Shown: positions 1 to 7,207 of the stretch, piece by piece
Layout of the letters: each line of letters opens with the position of its first letter
Numbering within the stretch: the first letter of the stretch is position 1
Assembly: GCA_021817605.1 (NCBI GenBank)
Contig: JAKAUN010000016.1
Span: forward strand, 1-58,183
Source: Thermoplasmata archaeon
Lineage (GTDB): Archaea; Thermoplasmatota; Thermoplasmata; Lutacidiplasmatales; UBA184
Length of the DNA: 58,183 bases
Direction: 5' to 3'
The notes under the pieces: generated by a model
Told to the model about the DNA's origin: nothing
The model's database searches: none
Seen by the model: the letters and a program-made list of their open reading frames with translations, nothing else
Program-made: the position numbers and the translations under genes

Positions 1-324
1 GTTCCGATTCGGTGATCGGTGGATCACAGGTTCCTTGCGCCTACCCACCGCTTATCGCAGCTTGGCACGACCTTCATCGGCGCCCGAGCCCAGCCATTCC
101 CCAACTGACAGGAGTCAGCTACACTGATTACGCTTGACAAGCGTCCAGAACGCGTGTGATTGGCGTCATCGGCCCCCTCGCCGGCACGGCGAAGGGACCC
201 TCGCCCTTCCCCGGAGAGGCCCCGGCCTCTGCGGGTGCATATGCCGACCGAACAGCAGCGCCGTGGCGCGGCCTTACTGCCAATGGGGTTTGCTATTAAG
301 CCGTTTCGTTCGGTCGGGCCGACC
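1..324. other. No gene recognised
   Basis: Open frames exist on both strands, but their translations are Arg/Pro/Ser-rich and look like chance frames in GC-rich DNA. I see no tRNA, no clear TATA box leading to a start, and no long repeat. The stretch lies downstream of the minus-strand nuclease gene that follows and may hold its 3' untranslated region or part of a gene cut by the window edge. Confidence 0.5.
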
Positions 325-1122
325 TCACCGGGGCTGCTGGGCGAACCGCGCCCGGTGGAAAGGGCCCTCGTAGCGGGTCGCCGCGTAGCGGCAGATCCCC
401 TCGGAGTTCGGCTCGCAGCCGCCGCAGGTCCGCTCGCACGGAACCGGCGCGCGGACCTGGTCGGAGCGGATCTCGTGGACGGCGAACTTGAGCCAGGCCT
501 CCTCGGCCTGGTCGTAGGGGACCTCGACCCATCCTTCGTGAAGGCCGGAGCCCGAGGCATCCCCGTAGAGGACGATGCCGTGCGACGGCCGTCGGCCGAA
601 GGCGGCCTCGACCAGGCGGCACTCCGCGATCGCCTGGACGGTGTCGAAGAGGCGCCCGTGCGCGGTGTGGTAGCCGACGAACAGGTGCGTCGCCTTGTAC
701 TCGATCGGAACGGGGGTCCCGTCGCGGAGGAGAGCGACCATGTCGGGGCGTCCCGCGAGCCCGAGGACCGGGTCGAAGAGGGTCGCGTGGCCCCCGACGA
801 ACCGCGCGTCGAGCCGCACGTTCTCCGGCGGGAAGAGGACCGGAAGGTCGTCCTCCCCCTCGTCCAGGTAGATGAGCCGGTCCTTCTCCGAGAAATCGAT
901 CCGACCTTCGAGGACCCGGGCCTGGCCGAGCGGCGGGGCGAGGAGCGGGGAGTGGCGCAGCGGCACCACGTCGGCCGGCGTGCGCACCGGGCCTACCGCC
1001 CCCGCCGCCGAGCGCCCCCGACGGGCCTTCTCTAGTTCCATCTCGTGCGGGCAGCGGAAGTACGCGACGAGGTCGTGGGGGGTCAGGCGCTCAGCGAGTT
1101 CGGCCGTGGGCGGTGCGAGCAT
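325..1122 (-). CDS. Cas4/RecB-like PD-(D/E)XK nuclease family protein
   Basis: 265 aa. An N-terminal segment with FRCPHEMELEKA carries one Cys. A middle RPDMVALLRDG... PIEYKAT stretch fits the Asp and E-x-K of a PD-(D/E)XK nuclease core. The C-terminus has a Cys cluster, CERTCGGCEPNSEGICRYA. One N-terminal Cys plus a C-terminal cluster is the layout of Cas4 and Dna2/AddB nucleases, in which the cysteines hold an Fe-S cluster; the family role is 5'-3' ssDNA processing. No CRISPR array or cas1/cas2 is visible, so a repair or housekeeping role is likelier than adaptation. It is the last gene of a minus-strand run with the nucleotidyltransferase-like and amidotransferase genes upstream. The family is fairly sure; the exact role is not. 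Confidence 0.72.
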   Translation of the reverse strand: MLAPPTAELAERLTPHDLVAYFRCPHEMELEKARRGRSAAGAVGPVRTPADVVPLRHSPLLAPPLGQARVLEGRIDFSEKDRLIYLDEGEDDLPVLFPPENVRLDARFVGGHATLFDPVLGLAGRPDMVALLRDGTPVPIEYKATHLFVGYHTAHGRLFDTVQAIAECRLVEAAFGRRPSHGIVLYGDASGSGLHEGWVEVPYDQAEEAWLKFAVHEIRSDQVRAPVPCERTCGGCEPNSEGICRYAATRYEGPFHRARFAQQPR

Positions 1123-1193
1123 CGCTCGACCTCGCCACGAGGGGGCTATGAACCTGCGTTTCGACCGGAAGGGGCTCGGCCCCCGCCGCGGGC

Positions 1194-2108
1194 CTAGCGG
1201 GCCAGCTCGGCGCGCAGCTCGCTTTGGTCGGCGAAGGAAAGCCGACTGCGCTCGAACAGGCCTTCGAGGAGCTCCCGGTTGGGCCCGACGCGGCGGAGCA
1301 ACTCGATCCAGGCGGGCAGCACATCGTTCCTGCCGCGTTCGCGGGCACGGAGGAGGCCGTACTCCGGTCGGCTCACCCGCAAAGGGATCCCGTCGACCTC
1401 GGCGGGGACGGTGCTCACGCGGCCGGGCTCCCCGTCAAACTCCCCCAGCGGCACGGCGACCCTCTCGAGGGGGACGGACCACTCGACGCGGGCCCCGTGC
1501 TGCGGGCTCCCCACGAAAGCCCGGGCTCCCCGGACTAGGCGCTCGGGCCCCCAGTCCGTGGGCCCCACGGGTTCGATGAGGTAGTCGGAGAGGAGCTCCC
1601 CGAGCCGATCGACCCCCTTGCGTGTCGTGCCGAGGTCGATGTCCCGGGGACGCAGCGCCCCTCCGAGCAGCAGACCGGCGGTCGACCCGCCGACGTACCA
1701 GGGGATCCCCTCTTTCTCGAGGGCGGGAGCTACCCTGCGGGCCAATTCCCCCAGCACGGCTAGGACCGGCACTGGGGCGCCGTCGTAGACCTGGGCGAGC
1801 ATCGAGGCGAGAGCGAATCGGCAGCGCTGGTAGGCGAAGCGGACCCTCGGCAGCTCGCCGGACGGCAGGAGGTAGCGTCGGTGCCAGCAGCGCGGCCCGC
1901 CGAACATGCACGGCGACGGCGGGTGGACGAAACCAAAGACGTCCAGAGGGCCTCGAGGGGGGCCTCCGGCGTCCTGGCCCCCGTCCTGGGCGTGGTGCGT
2001 GAACGTCGTCCCCTCGCCCCCGCGGTCGAGGGTGAGCTGATGCAGGAATCCTCCGCCGAGGTCGGGTCCCGAGACCATCTCGCTCGAGAGGACCGGACCG
2101 TCCGCCAC
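1194..2108 (-). CDS. Nucleotidyltransferase-fold protein with Cys/His-rich N-terminus
   Basis: 304 aa. A central WYVGGSTAGLLLGG followed by RPRDIDLGTT resembles the GG/GS...DxD core of minimal nucleotidyltransferases, so a nucleotidyl transfer reaction is inferred with an unknown substrate. Before it lies a PCMFGGPRCWHRRY stretch that could bind metal. The ATG lies 20 nt after the stop of the upstream amidotransferase, which points to co-transcription; the N-terminal part reads as coding and supports the long start. No substrate-recognition domain that I know is visible. It could also be a catalytically inactive antitoxin-like member, because only one clear acidic pair is seen. Confidence 0.65.
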   Translation of the reverse strand: MADGPVLSSEMVSGPDLGGGFLHQLTLDRGGEGTTFTHHAQDGGQDAGGPPRGPLDVFGFVHPPSPCMFGGPRCWHRRYLLPSGELPRVRFAYQRCRFALASMLAQVYDGAPVPVLAVLGELARRVAPALEKEGIPWYVGGSTAGLLLGGALRPRDIDLGTTRKGVDRLGELLSDYLIEPVGPTDWGPERLVRGARAFVGSPQHGARVEWSVPLERVAVPLGEFDGEPGRVSTVPAEVDGIPLRVSRPEYGLLRARERGRNDVLPAWIELLRRVGPNRELLEGLFERSRLSFADQSELRAELAR

Positions 2109-2128
2109 GGCGCTCCGTCCGGTGCGGA

Positions 2129-2995
2129 TCAGGCCGGGGCGGGCAGGAGCACGAGCGCCTCGGGGATCGGAATGCGTGCGACCGTCACTTCGACGCGTCC
2201 GTGCTCGCGGACGGCATGGAGATAGCGGCCGCTTCCCAGCGTGGTCCAGCGGGCACCCTCCCCGTCGAACGGCTCGCTGCCCACGACAACGGCGTGCGGC
2301 GTGGCCCGGTAGGTCATCTCGTAATAGCGTCGACCCTTGTCGAGGAGGCCGGTCCCGTGGTCTCCGGTCCAGAGGCAGAACACCCAGAGCTCGGAGGGGG
2401 AGGGGGCGAAGAGGACGTTGAGTCCGCTGAAGGCGGGCACGTCCGGCCGCCCGAGCTCCTTGTGCACTCGGGCGAGGTCCTCTACGGTGCGGACGTAGCC
2501 GCGCAGGGGGTCGGAGATCTCCCGGACGTTGCGGACGAGCAGCCAGAAGAGCACCTCGGAGTCGTTGACCCCCTTCACCTCCTTCTCGTACACGCCGAGA
2601 TACGGGCGGGTCTCCCGGGGGAACGGGATCGCTCCGTTGTGAGCGAAGAGGGCCGTGTGGCTCTCGAAGGGCTGGGAGTTCGGGAGTCCCGTGAGCTCCG
2701 AGGGAGGGAGCCTCATCGGATTGCTCGCATGCCTCAGGTGGCCGATCACCAGGGGCGGCGCCGCCTCGTGGGCCGCCTGCTCGAACCTTTCCCGCTCACC
2801 GGGCTCGAAGGCTCCCTTGACGCCCTTGATCACGTGCGGGCGGCCCTCCGGGGAGAACCATCCGATCCCCCAGCCGTCGGGCTGGGCGGTCTCAGGGGAA
2901 GCGTGCGATTGCGCGAGCAGCGAACGGTTCGTGTGCACCAGCCAAGGCTCGGCGGGGGTCGCGTCGCTTGTCAGGAGACCGAAGAGCCGGCACAT
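2129..2995 (-). CDS. Class II glutamine amidotransferase (YafJ/EgtC-like)
   Basis: 288 aa. The protein begins MCRLFG, so Cys2 becomes the N-terminal nucleophile after Met removal, as in Ntn-type glutamine amidotransferases. Further family motifs are QPDGWGIGWF, IGHLRHASNP and FAHNGAI. Such enzymes hydrolyse glutamine to ammonia; stand-alone members such as EgtC act on gamma-glutamyl compounds, and the acceptor here is unknown. A TATA-like element about 25 nt upstream makes a leaderless ATG likely. It leads a minus-strand run with the nucleotidyltransferase-like and nuclease genes. Confidence 0.88.
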   Translation of the reverse strand: MCRLFGLLTSDATPAEPWLVHTNRSLLAQSHASPETAQPDGWGIGWFSPEGRPHVIKGVKGAFEPGERERFEQAAHEAAPPLVIGHLRHASNPMRLPPSELTGLPNSQPFESHTALFAHNGAIPFPRETRPYLGVYEKEVKGVNDSEVLFWLLVRNVREISDPLRGYVRTVEDLARVHKELGRPDVPAFSGLNVLFAPSPSELWVFCLWTGDHGTGLLDKGRRYYEMTYRATPHAVVVGSEPFDGEGARWTTLGSGRYLHAVREHGRVEVTVARIPIPEALVLLPAPA

Positions 2996-3016
2996 CCCCC
3001 GCCGCCACCCGGCGGG

Positions 3017-3026
3017 ATTAGATAAA
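3017..3026 (-). promoter_or_regulatory. TATA-like box for the class II amidotransferase
   Basis: On the minus strand the element reads TTTATCTAAT. Its centre lies about 25 nt before the ATG at 2995, which fits an archaeal promoter giving a leaderless transcript. It stands out as AT-rich in GC-rich surroundings. Confidence 0.6.
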
Positions 3027-3104
3027 CGGCCGGCGGTTGGCGGGAGGTAACGCCCCCCATCAACGCTTTCTAGCTGTGGCGCGATTTACGATCGTTCGAG
3101 GACC

Positions 3105-3434
3105 ATGGTGCAGATCGACGTGACCCCGGCCGCCCGCGACCAGGTGCTCAAGATCATGGAGCGGCAGCAGAAACCCGACTCGGCCCTCCGGCTCTACGTC
3201 CAAGGCGGCGGCTGCTCGGGACTCACCTACGGGATGACGTTCGACAAGCAGGAGTCCGGCGACGAGGTCGCCTTCCGCGAGGGGGCCCTCACGATCGTCG
3301 TGGACCGGGCGAGCGCACCGCTTCTGGACGGGCTCAAGGTCGACTTCCTGCTCGGCCTCGAGCAGTCCGGCTTCAAGATCTCGAATCCCAACGCGAAGGA
3401 GACCTGCTCCTGCGGAAAGTCGTTCTCCGCGTAG
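3105..3434 (+). CDS. A-type iron-sulfur carrier (IscA/ErpA/HesB family)
   Basis: 109 aa, the normal family length. The three conserved cysteines are present: one in GGGCSGLTYGM and two in the C-terminal ETCSCGKSF. A-type carriers accept Fe-S clusters from scaffolds such as SufBC and pass them to apo-enzymes in the cytosol. It sits immediately upstream of a modified paralogue, and the pair probably arose by duplication. The ATG gives a start aligned with the family (MVQIDVTPAARDQVL). Confidence 0.93.
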   Translation: MVQIDVTPAARDQVLKIMERQQKPDSALRLYVQGGGCSGLTYGMTFDKQESGDEVAFREGALTIVVDRASAPLLDGLKVDFLLGLEQSGFKISNPNAKETCSCGKSFSA

Positions 3435-3453
3435 CCGCCCCCTGCGAGAGGGG

Positions 3454-3460
3454 CTTTATA
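3454..3460 (+). promoter_or_regulatory. TATA-like box for the second A-type carrier
   Basis: CTTTATA lies in the short gap between the two IscA-like genes. Transcription would start about 25 nt downstream, leaving roughly 25 nt before the ATG at 3508. The second paralogue therefore probably has its own promoter rather than relying only on read-through. Confidence 0.55.
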
Positions 3461-3507
3461 CCTCCGGCGTGGTGGATTCGTCGGGGCTGTTGAGGAGGGC
3501 CCCAAGC

Positions 3508-3921
3508 ATGAGCGATAGTAGGAAGATCGAAGTGGATGTCAGCAAGGAAGCGCAGGACCAGGTCCGCGACCTCATCAAGGCCCAGAAGCCCGGCACGGCG
3601 GTCCGCGTCTACCTGCAAACCGGCGGGGGCGGCGGCTGCGGCTGCGGCTCCGGCGGCGGGGGTTGCGGAGGCGGCGGAGCGGCGGCGTTCGGGATGGCCT
3701 TCGACCGACCCCGCAACGGCGACAAGGTGATCCCCGTCGACGGGTTCCAGATCGTCGTCGACGATTCGAGCGCCGAGTTCCTCAACGGGGCGAAGATCGA
3801 CTTCGTCCAGGACCTGAACGCCTCCGGTTTCAAGATCACCGCGCCGAACCTGCCCGCTCCGGAGCACGGGGCCGAGGGCGGCGGCAGCGGATGCGGATCC
3901 GGCGGCTGCGGGTGCGGCTAG
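3508..3921 (+). CDS. HesB/IscA paralogue with Gly/Cys-rich insertion and tail
   Basis: 137 aa from the ATG at 3508; a GTG at 3469 in the same frame precedes any plausible transcript start. The A-type carrier fold is recognisable (KIEVDVSKEAQDQV..., FGMAFDRP, SGFKITAPN). Where the family has its first Cys in a short GGGCSG loop, this protein has about 25 residues of almost only Gly and Cys (GGGGGCGCGSGGGGCGGGG). The C-terminus ends SGCGSGGCGCG instead of the usual CxCG. Extra thiols could bind additional metal or a different cluster. An Fe-S carrier or metallochaperone role is inferred from family and neighbour; the insert itself has no function I recognise. Confidence 0.87.
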   Translation: MSDSRKIEVDVSKEAQDQVRDLIKAQKPGTAVRVYLQTGGGGGCGCGSGGGGCGGGGAAAFGMAFDRPRNGDKVIPVDGFQIVVDDSSAEFLNGAKIDFVQDLNASGFKITAPNLPAPEHGAEGGGSGCGSGGCGCG

Positions 3922-4045
3922 ACACCCCCGGTCCAACCTTTTCCCCGCCCATTCTCCCGGCGCGGAGCGCCGACGTGGTTCTCGGCCGTGGCTCCTGCTG
4001 AGTTCGGGCGGCTGAGCCGCCTCGTTAGGAGGAGCGCATTAGATA

Positions 4046-4121
4046 TGGGCCCGGACGGATTTGAACCGTCGACCGACCGGTTATGAGCCGGTCGCTCTAA
4101 GCCGGGCTAAGCTACGGGCCC
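4046..4121 (-). tRNA. tRNA with CAT anticodon, probably tRNA-Ile2
   Basis: 76 nt without encoded CCA. Acceptor GGGCCCG pairs with CGGGCCC, discriminator A. The anticodon stem ACCGG/CCGGT closes loop CTCATAA, giving anticodon CAT. The GGGCCCG acceptor and the A37-A38 loop resemble archaeal tRNA-Ile2, whose C34 is changed to agmatidine to read AUA; elongator tRNA-Met is the alternative. No intron. The gene is 25 nt downstream of tRNA-Asn on the same strand, so the two are probably transcribed together. Confidence 0.93.
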
Positions 4122-4146
4122 GAGGGGGCGAGACGACCGACGAAGG

Positions 4147-4250
4147 CGCCGCCGAGCGGAGTTTGGGGTCCGCGGCGTTCGGCCGCGGACCTTTCGAACC
4201 GCTGATCTTTCGGTTAACAGCCGATCGCTCTGCCACTGAGCTACGGCGGC
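4147..4250 (-). tRNA. tRNA-Asn (GTT) interrupted by an intron in the T-loop
   Basis: A continuous reading gives a broken T-arm. If 32 nt are removed, a normal tRNA-Asn results. Acceptor GCCGCCG pairs with CGGCGGC, discriminator G. The D-stem is GCTC/GAGC and the anticodon loop CTGTTAA gives GTT. The T-stem AGCGG pairs with CCGCT and the T-loop becomes TTCGAAT. The only flaw is an A-A mismatch at 27-43. The mature RNA would be 72 nt. The intron lies between positions 59 and 60, a non-canonical site that requires the splicing endonuclease to act on the T-arm. Confidence 0.9.
4161..4192 (-). other. 32-nt tRNA-Asn T-loop intron with bulge-helix-bulge
   Basis: Reading the minus strand, the T-stem GCGG/CCGC is the outer helix. 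A central 4-bp helix forms between exon TTCG and intron CCAA, with one C-C mismatch. Two 3-nt bulges follow, AAA on the 5' side and ACT on the 3' side. The inner helix is a 9-bp intron hairpin, GGTCCGCGG with CCGCGGACC, closed by a 7-nt loop. Cutting each bulge after its second base leaves exactly the T-loop TTCGAAT. Boundaries therefore follow from the archaeal splicing rule. Confidence 0.85.
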
Positions 4251-4276
4251 ACCGACGCGGTCGAGCTGGCATCGGT

Positions 4277-4669
4277 CTAATAGCCTTTCCGGCCCGCGGT
4301 GGTGCGGTGCTCGTGCTCGACCACCCGTGCCTTGAGGTGCTGGATGAGCTCGCTCATGCGCGCCAGCGAGCTATCGAGCGAAGACCAGAATTCCTGGGCG
4401 CGGTCGGTCACCACGGCCCCGTCGGCCGAGGGCTGAATGACCCCCTCGCGCTCGAGGAGGTGGAGCGAGTAGCGCGTCTTGTGGATCGGGAGATGGAGCG
4501 CCTCGCTCAGCCGGATGATCCCAATCGGAGGGCTGCTCGAGAGCTTCTCCAGGATATCGACGTTGCGGGCAAGAAGCTCGAGCTCCTGCTCAATCCGCTC
4601 CGCGAGCGCAGCGGTGTCTCCGAGAGGTTCCGCCTCGGGTTCCGTCGTGGGCCCGCGTGCTGGCGGCAT
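4277..4669 (-). CDS. Winged-helix transcriptional regulator
   Basis: 130 aa. Residues about 35-95 (ILEKLSSSPPIGIIRLSEAL... TRYSLHLLEREGVI) read as a winged helix-turn-helix: a helix, a turn, a recognition helix, then a two-strand wing with VTDRAQEF. A C-terminal helix (SLARMSELIQHLKARV) could make a dimerising coiled coil. The N-terminal 20 residues are Pro/Glu-rich and probably disordered. It is transcribed away from the glycosyltransferase at 4816 and could regulate that locus, but the sequence shows no operator. A TATA-like element (RC of ggcttacttg) lies about 24 nt upstream. Confidence 0.75.
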   Translation of the reverse strand: MPPARGPTTEPEAEPLGDTAALAERIEQELELLARNVDILEKLSSSPPIGIIRLSEALHLPIHKTRYSLHLLEREGVIQPSADGAVVTDRAQEFWSSLDSSLARMSELIQHLKARVVEHEHRTTAGRKGY

Positions 4670-4815
4670 AGATACGGGTGCACGCGGGACGGCTTACTTG
4701 AGGGTTGTCACGTACTCCGCCGCCGTCCCGCCACGGCTCCGGGAAACCGCGAAGGCTCCGGGAGACTTCCCTGTCTGCCGCGAAGGGGCCCTTGTCCCCG
4801 ACGGAGCTGACGCAC

Positions 4816-6093
4816 ATGCCGTCGGCGCCCCCGCGCGGGACTCCCTCCTCGGGTCCGCCTCCTTCCGCTGGGGGACCAGGTGCCCGCCCGCCGCCGACCC
4901 CTCGCCTGGTCATCCTCACGGGCCTCGATGTGCGCGCCTTTCGCGGCGGCGAGAAGTATGCCGCCACCCTCGGCCGTGAGCTTGCGGCACGGGGAGCGCA
5001 GGTCCTTCTCTACAGCAAGGTCGATCCCCACGAGAAGCTCCGCTTGAGCGAGGCCCGCCTTCCGCTCGAGGTGGGGGTTCCGGTCGAATTCTATCGGCTC
5101 GGGTGGGTGCCTCTCCTGCCGCCGGTCCCCTGGCGTCCGAATCGGTTCCTCGACGTCCTCCGCTCCGCCGACACCATCTTCACGCTCGAATCCACTCCGC
5201 GGTTCGTCGCCCTGGTCGTCGTCCTGGGTCATCTGCTCGGTCGGCGCGTGGTCGTGGGACTTCACCATCCCTCGCAGGCCGAGGAGCTCGCGGCAGAGCT
5301 TGCCCGGGGAGGTTCGATCGGCACCCGAGCCCGTCTGTTCCGTTACTTCCTCAGGAAGGCAGACGCGATCCACACGATCAACGCCGGCCAGGCCGCCACG
5401 CTGAGGGACTGCGGGATCGACCAGAACGTGGCGATGGTCCACTCGTTCACGACGGCTCGGCCCGTGTCTCGGGCACCCGGCGCTCGCTCCTCGGAGCTCA
5501 CGGCGCTCTTCGTGGGACCTCTCGAGCGGGAGCAGAAGGGGATCGATCTCCTGGTGGACGTCGGGCGTCGGGTCCTCGCCCGGAGGAGCGACGTGCGGCT
5601 GAGGGTTGTCGGCGTGGGACCCGACGAGCCCCTCGTCCGCGAACTCGCAGGGCAGTACCCTTCGAGGGTCGAGCTGCTCGGGTTCGTCGCCGAGGGAGAC
5701 CTGCCTGGGGTCTACGCGTCCGCCGACCTCTTCTGGCTCACGTCGCGGGCCGAGTCGTTCTCCTTGGTAGCCCTCGAGGCCTTCACGCAGGGAGTGCCCG
5801 TGATCAGCTTCGCCATCCCCGGCCTAGAGGACGTGACCTCGATCTTCCCCGAAGGACGGGTCGCCGCGTTCGATGTCGACGCCTTCGCTGCCAAGGTCCT
5901 CGATCTTCTCGAGCTCCGCCAAATCGACCCCGCGCGCTTCGCGGAGATCGTAGAGCGCTGCCGCACCGAGGCGATCCGACGCTTCGGAACCGAGGTCCTC
6001 GTCCCTCGGCTTGCCCAAATGCTCGGCCTCTCTCTGCCGGGACCCACCCAAGGTTCTTCTCCCCCCGGGCCGCCCCCTGGGCCGCCACCCTAG
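4816..6093 (+). CDS. GT4-family glycosyltransferase
   Basis: 425 aa from the ATG at 4816; an upstream in-frame ATG at 4705 would add a Ser/Pro/Arg-rich extension that looks non-coding. The N-terminal Rossmann half starts RLVILTGLDVRAFRGGEKYA. The C-terminal half has LFVGPLEREQKGIDLLVDVG and the donor-binding TSRAESFSLVALEAFTQG with the E-x7-E of GT4 retaining enzymes. It transfers a sugar from a nucleotide donor to an unknown acceptor such as a lipid or glycan. There are no clear membrane spans, so it is cytosolic or peripheral. The tail is Pro/Gly-rich. Confidence 0.9.
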   Translation: MPSAPPRGTPSSGPPPSAGGPGARPPPTPRLVILTGLDVRAFRGGEKYAATLGRELAARGAQVLLYSKVDPHEKLRLSEARLPLEVGVPVEFYRLGWVPLLPPVPWRPNRFLDVLRSADTIFTLESTPRFVALVVVLGHLLGRRVVVGLHHPSQAEELAAELARGGSIGTRARLFRYFLRKADAIHTINAGQAATLRDCGIDQNVAMVHSFTTARPVSRAPGARSSELTALFVGPLEREQKGIDLLVDVGRRVLARRSDVRLRVVGVGPDEPLVRELAGQYPSRVELLGFVAEGDLPGVYASADLFWLTSRAESFSLVALEAFTQGVPVISFAIPGLEDVTSIFPEGRVAAFDVDAFAAKVLDLLELRQIDPARFAEIVERCRTEAIRRFGTEVLVPRLAQMLGLSLPGPTQGSSPPGPPPGPPP

Positions 6094-6326
6094 GCCGCCC
6101 CCTCGAGACCCTCCGGAGCGCTCGGGGCTCGCCTTCCGGTAACCCGCCGGGAGGAGCCGGAGCGGTGCGCTCCCCCGCCTCGGTCCTCTCCCTCGCGAGG
6201 AGGGCCCGGGGCGCCCCCGTCGGCCTCCCCCGCGATCCTCTAGGGAGGTACCGAGCGCGCCCATCGGAGGCCCGTTGGGCCAGGGAGGCCGTCATCTTCT
6301 GGGGTGCCGTGGAGGCGACAGCGTCG

Positions 6327-7124
6327 ATGGGACCGGAGGAGCTCGCGCGCCAAGCGTACAACCTCGTGGGGGAGCCCATCGAAGAGGTGGCGGCGCGCAA
6401 TCCGGTCAACGCCTGGATGCGCGAGGCGTCGCGGCGAGAGGCCCTCTCGGTCTTCGTGCCTGGATCCCGGCTGCTGGAGATCGGCTGTGGCGCGGGTTCC
6501 GACGCGATCTTCCTGGCCCGTCGTGGGTTCCGGGTCGTGGGCGTCGATGTGGCGGAGGAGATGGTCGCGGTAGCCCACCGCAGGGTCGAGCAGGCGGGAC
6601 TCGGCGGGAGCGTTCGGGTCGCAAGGGGCCGCGCAGGAGCGGACCTCGCCGGTCTCGGACCCAATCCCTTTGACGGCGCGTATGCGAACTTCAGTCTCAC
6701 CTACGAGCCCTCGCTTCGGAGGGTGGCCCGAAACCTAGCTCCCTTGCTGCGACCCGCCTCTCGCCTCCTCTTCACCGTGCCGAACCGACTGTGCCTCTCT
6801 GAGCTGGGAATCCTCTGGACCCGCGAGGGGAGGGCGGACCTCTCGGGCCGCTGGCGCGAGCCGGGCTCCAGGGAGATCCGGGGGGTTCGGGTCCCTATCC
6901 GTGTCTACTCGCCTTCGGAGGTCCGGCGTGAGCTCGGCGGCCTGTTCCGCCAGCGGCAGCAGGTCGGGCTCCCGGTCTTCTATCCCCCGCCCGGGGTCTG
7001 GAGCCCGAGGATCGACCGGCTCCGGCAGCTGCTGCGGCCTCTGGAAGAGGGCTGGACACGCCGTTGGCCCTGGAACGGCTTCGGCGACTGCACGCTCTTT
7101 GTCTTTGAGAAGCTCGGCGGCTGA
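6327..7124 (+). CDS. SAM-dependent methyltransferase (class I)
   Basis: 265 aa if the ATG at 6327 is used; a GTG at 6309 is possible. Motif I is LLEIGCGAGSDAIFLARRG, followed by VVGVDVAEEMVAVAHRRV (SAM ribose acidic site) and PFDGAYANFSLTYEP, typical of class I Rossmann methyltransferases. The substrate is unknown. Position 230 nt after the glycosyltransferase suggests, but does not prove, a shared role in glycan or lipid decoration. The gap between them contains no recognisable gene. Confidence 0.87.
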   Translation: MGPEELARQAYNLVGEPIEEVAARNPVNAWMREASRREALSVFVPGSRLLEIGCGAGSDAIFLARRGFRVVGVDVAEEMVAVAHRRVEQAGLGGSVRVARGRAGADLAGLGPNPFDGAYANFSLTYEPSLRRVARNLAPLLRPASRLLFTVPNRLCLSELGILWTREGRADLSGRWREPGSREIRGVRVPIRVYSPSEVRRELGGLFRQRQQVGLPVFYPPPGVWSPRIDRLRQLLRPLEEGWTRRWPWNGFGDCTLFVFEKLGG

Positions 7125-7207
7125 GGGAGGTCCCGGTCCGCTTCAGGCCGAGGAGCGGAGAAAGTCCTCGCCCGCGGCGGTCCCTGGATCTTCCGTCCCC
7201 GGGGAGG

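Noticed and set aside
325-1122. CRISPR adaptation role for the Cas4-like nuclease
   Set aside because: I found no CRISPR repeats and no other cas genes in the window.
4147-4250. Reading the tRNA-Asn locus as a degenerate tRNA pseudogene
   Set aside because: The defect disappears when a 32-nt T-loop intron with full bulge-helix-bulge geometry is removed, leaving an almost perfect tRNA.
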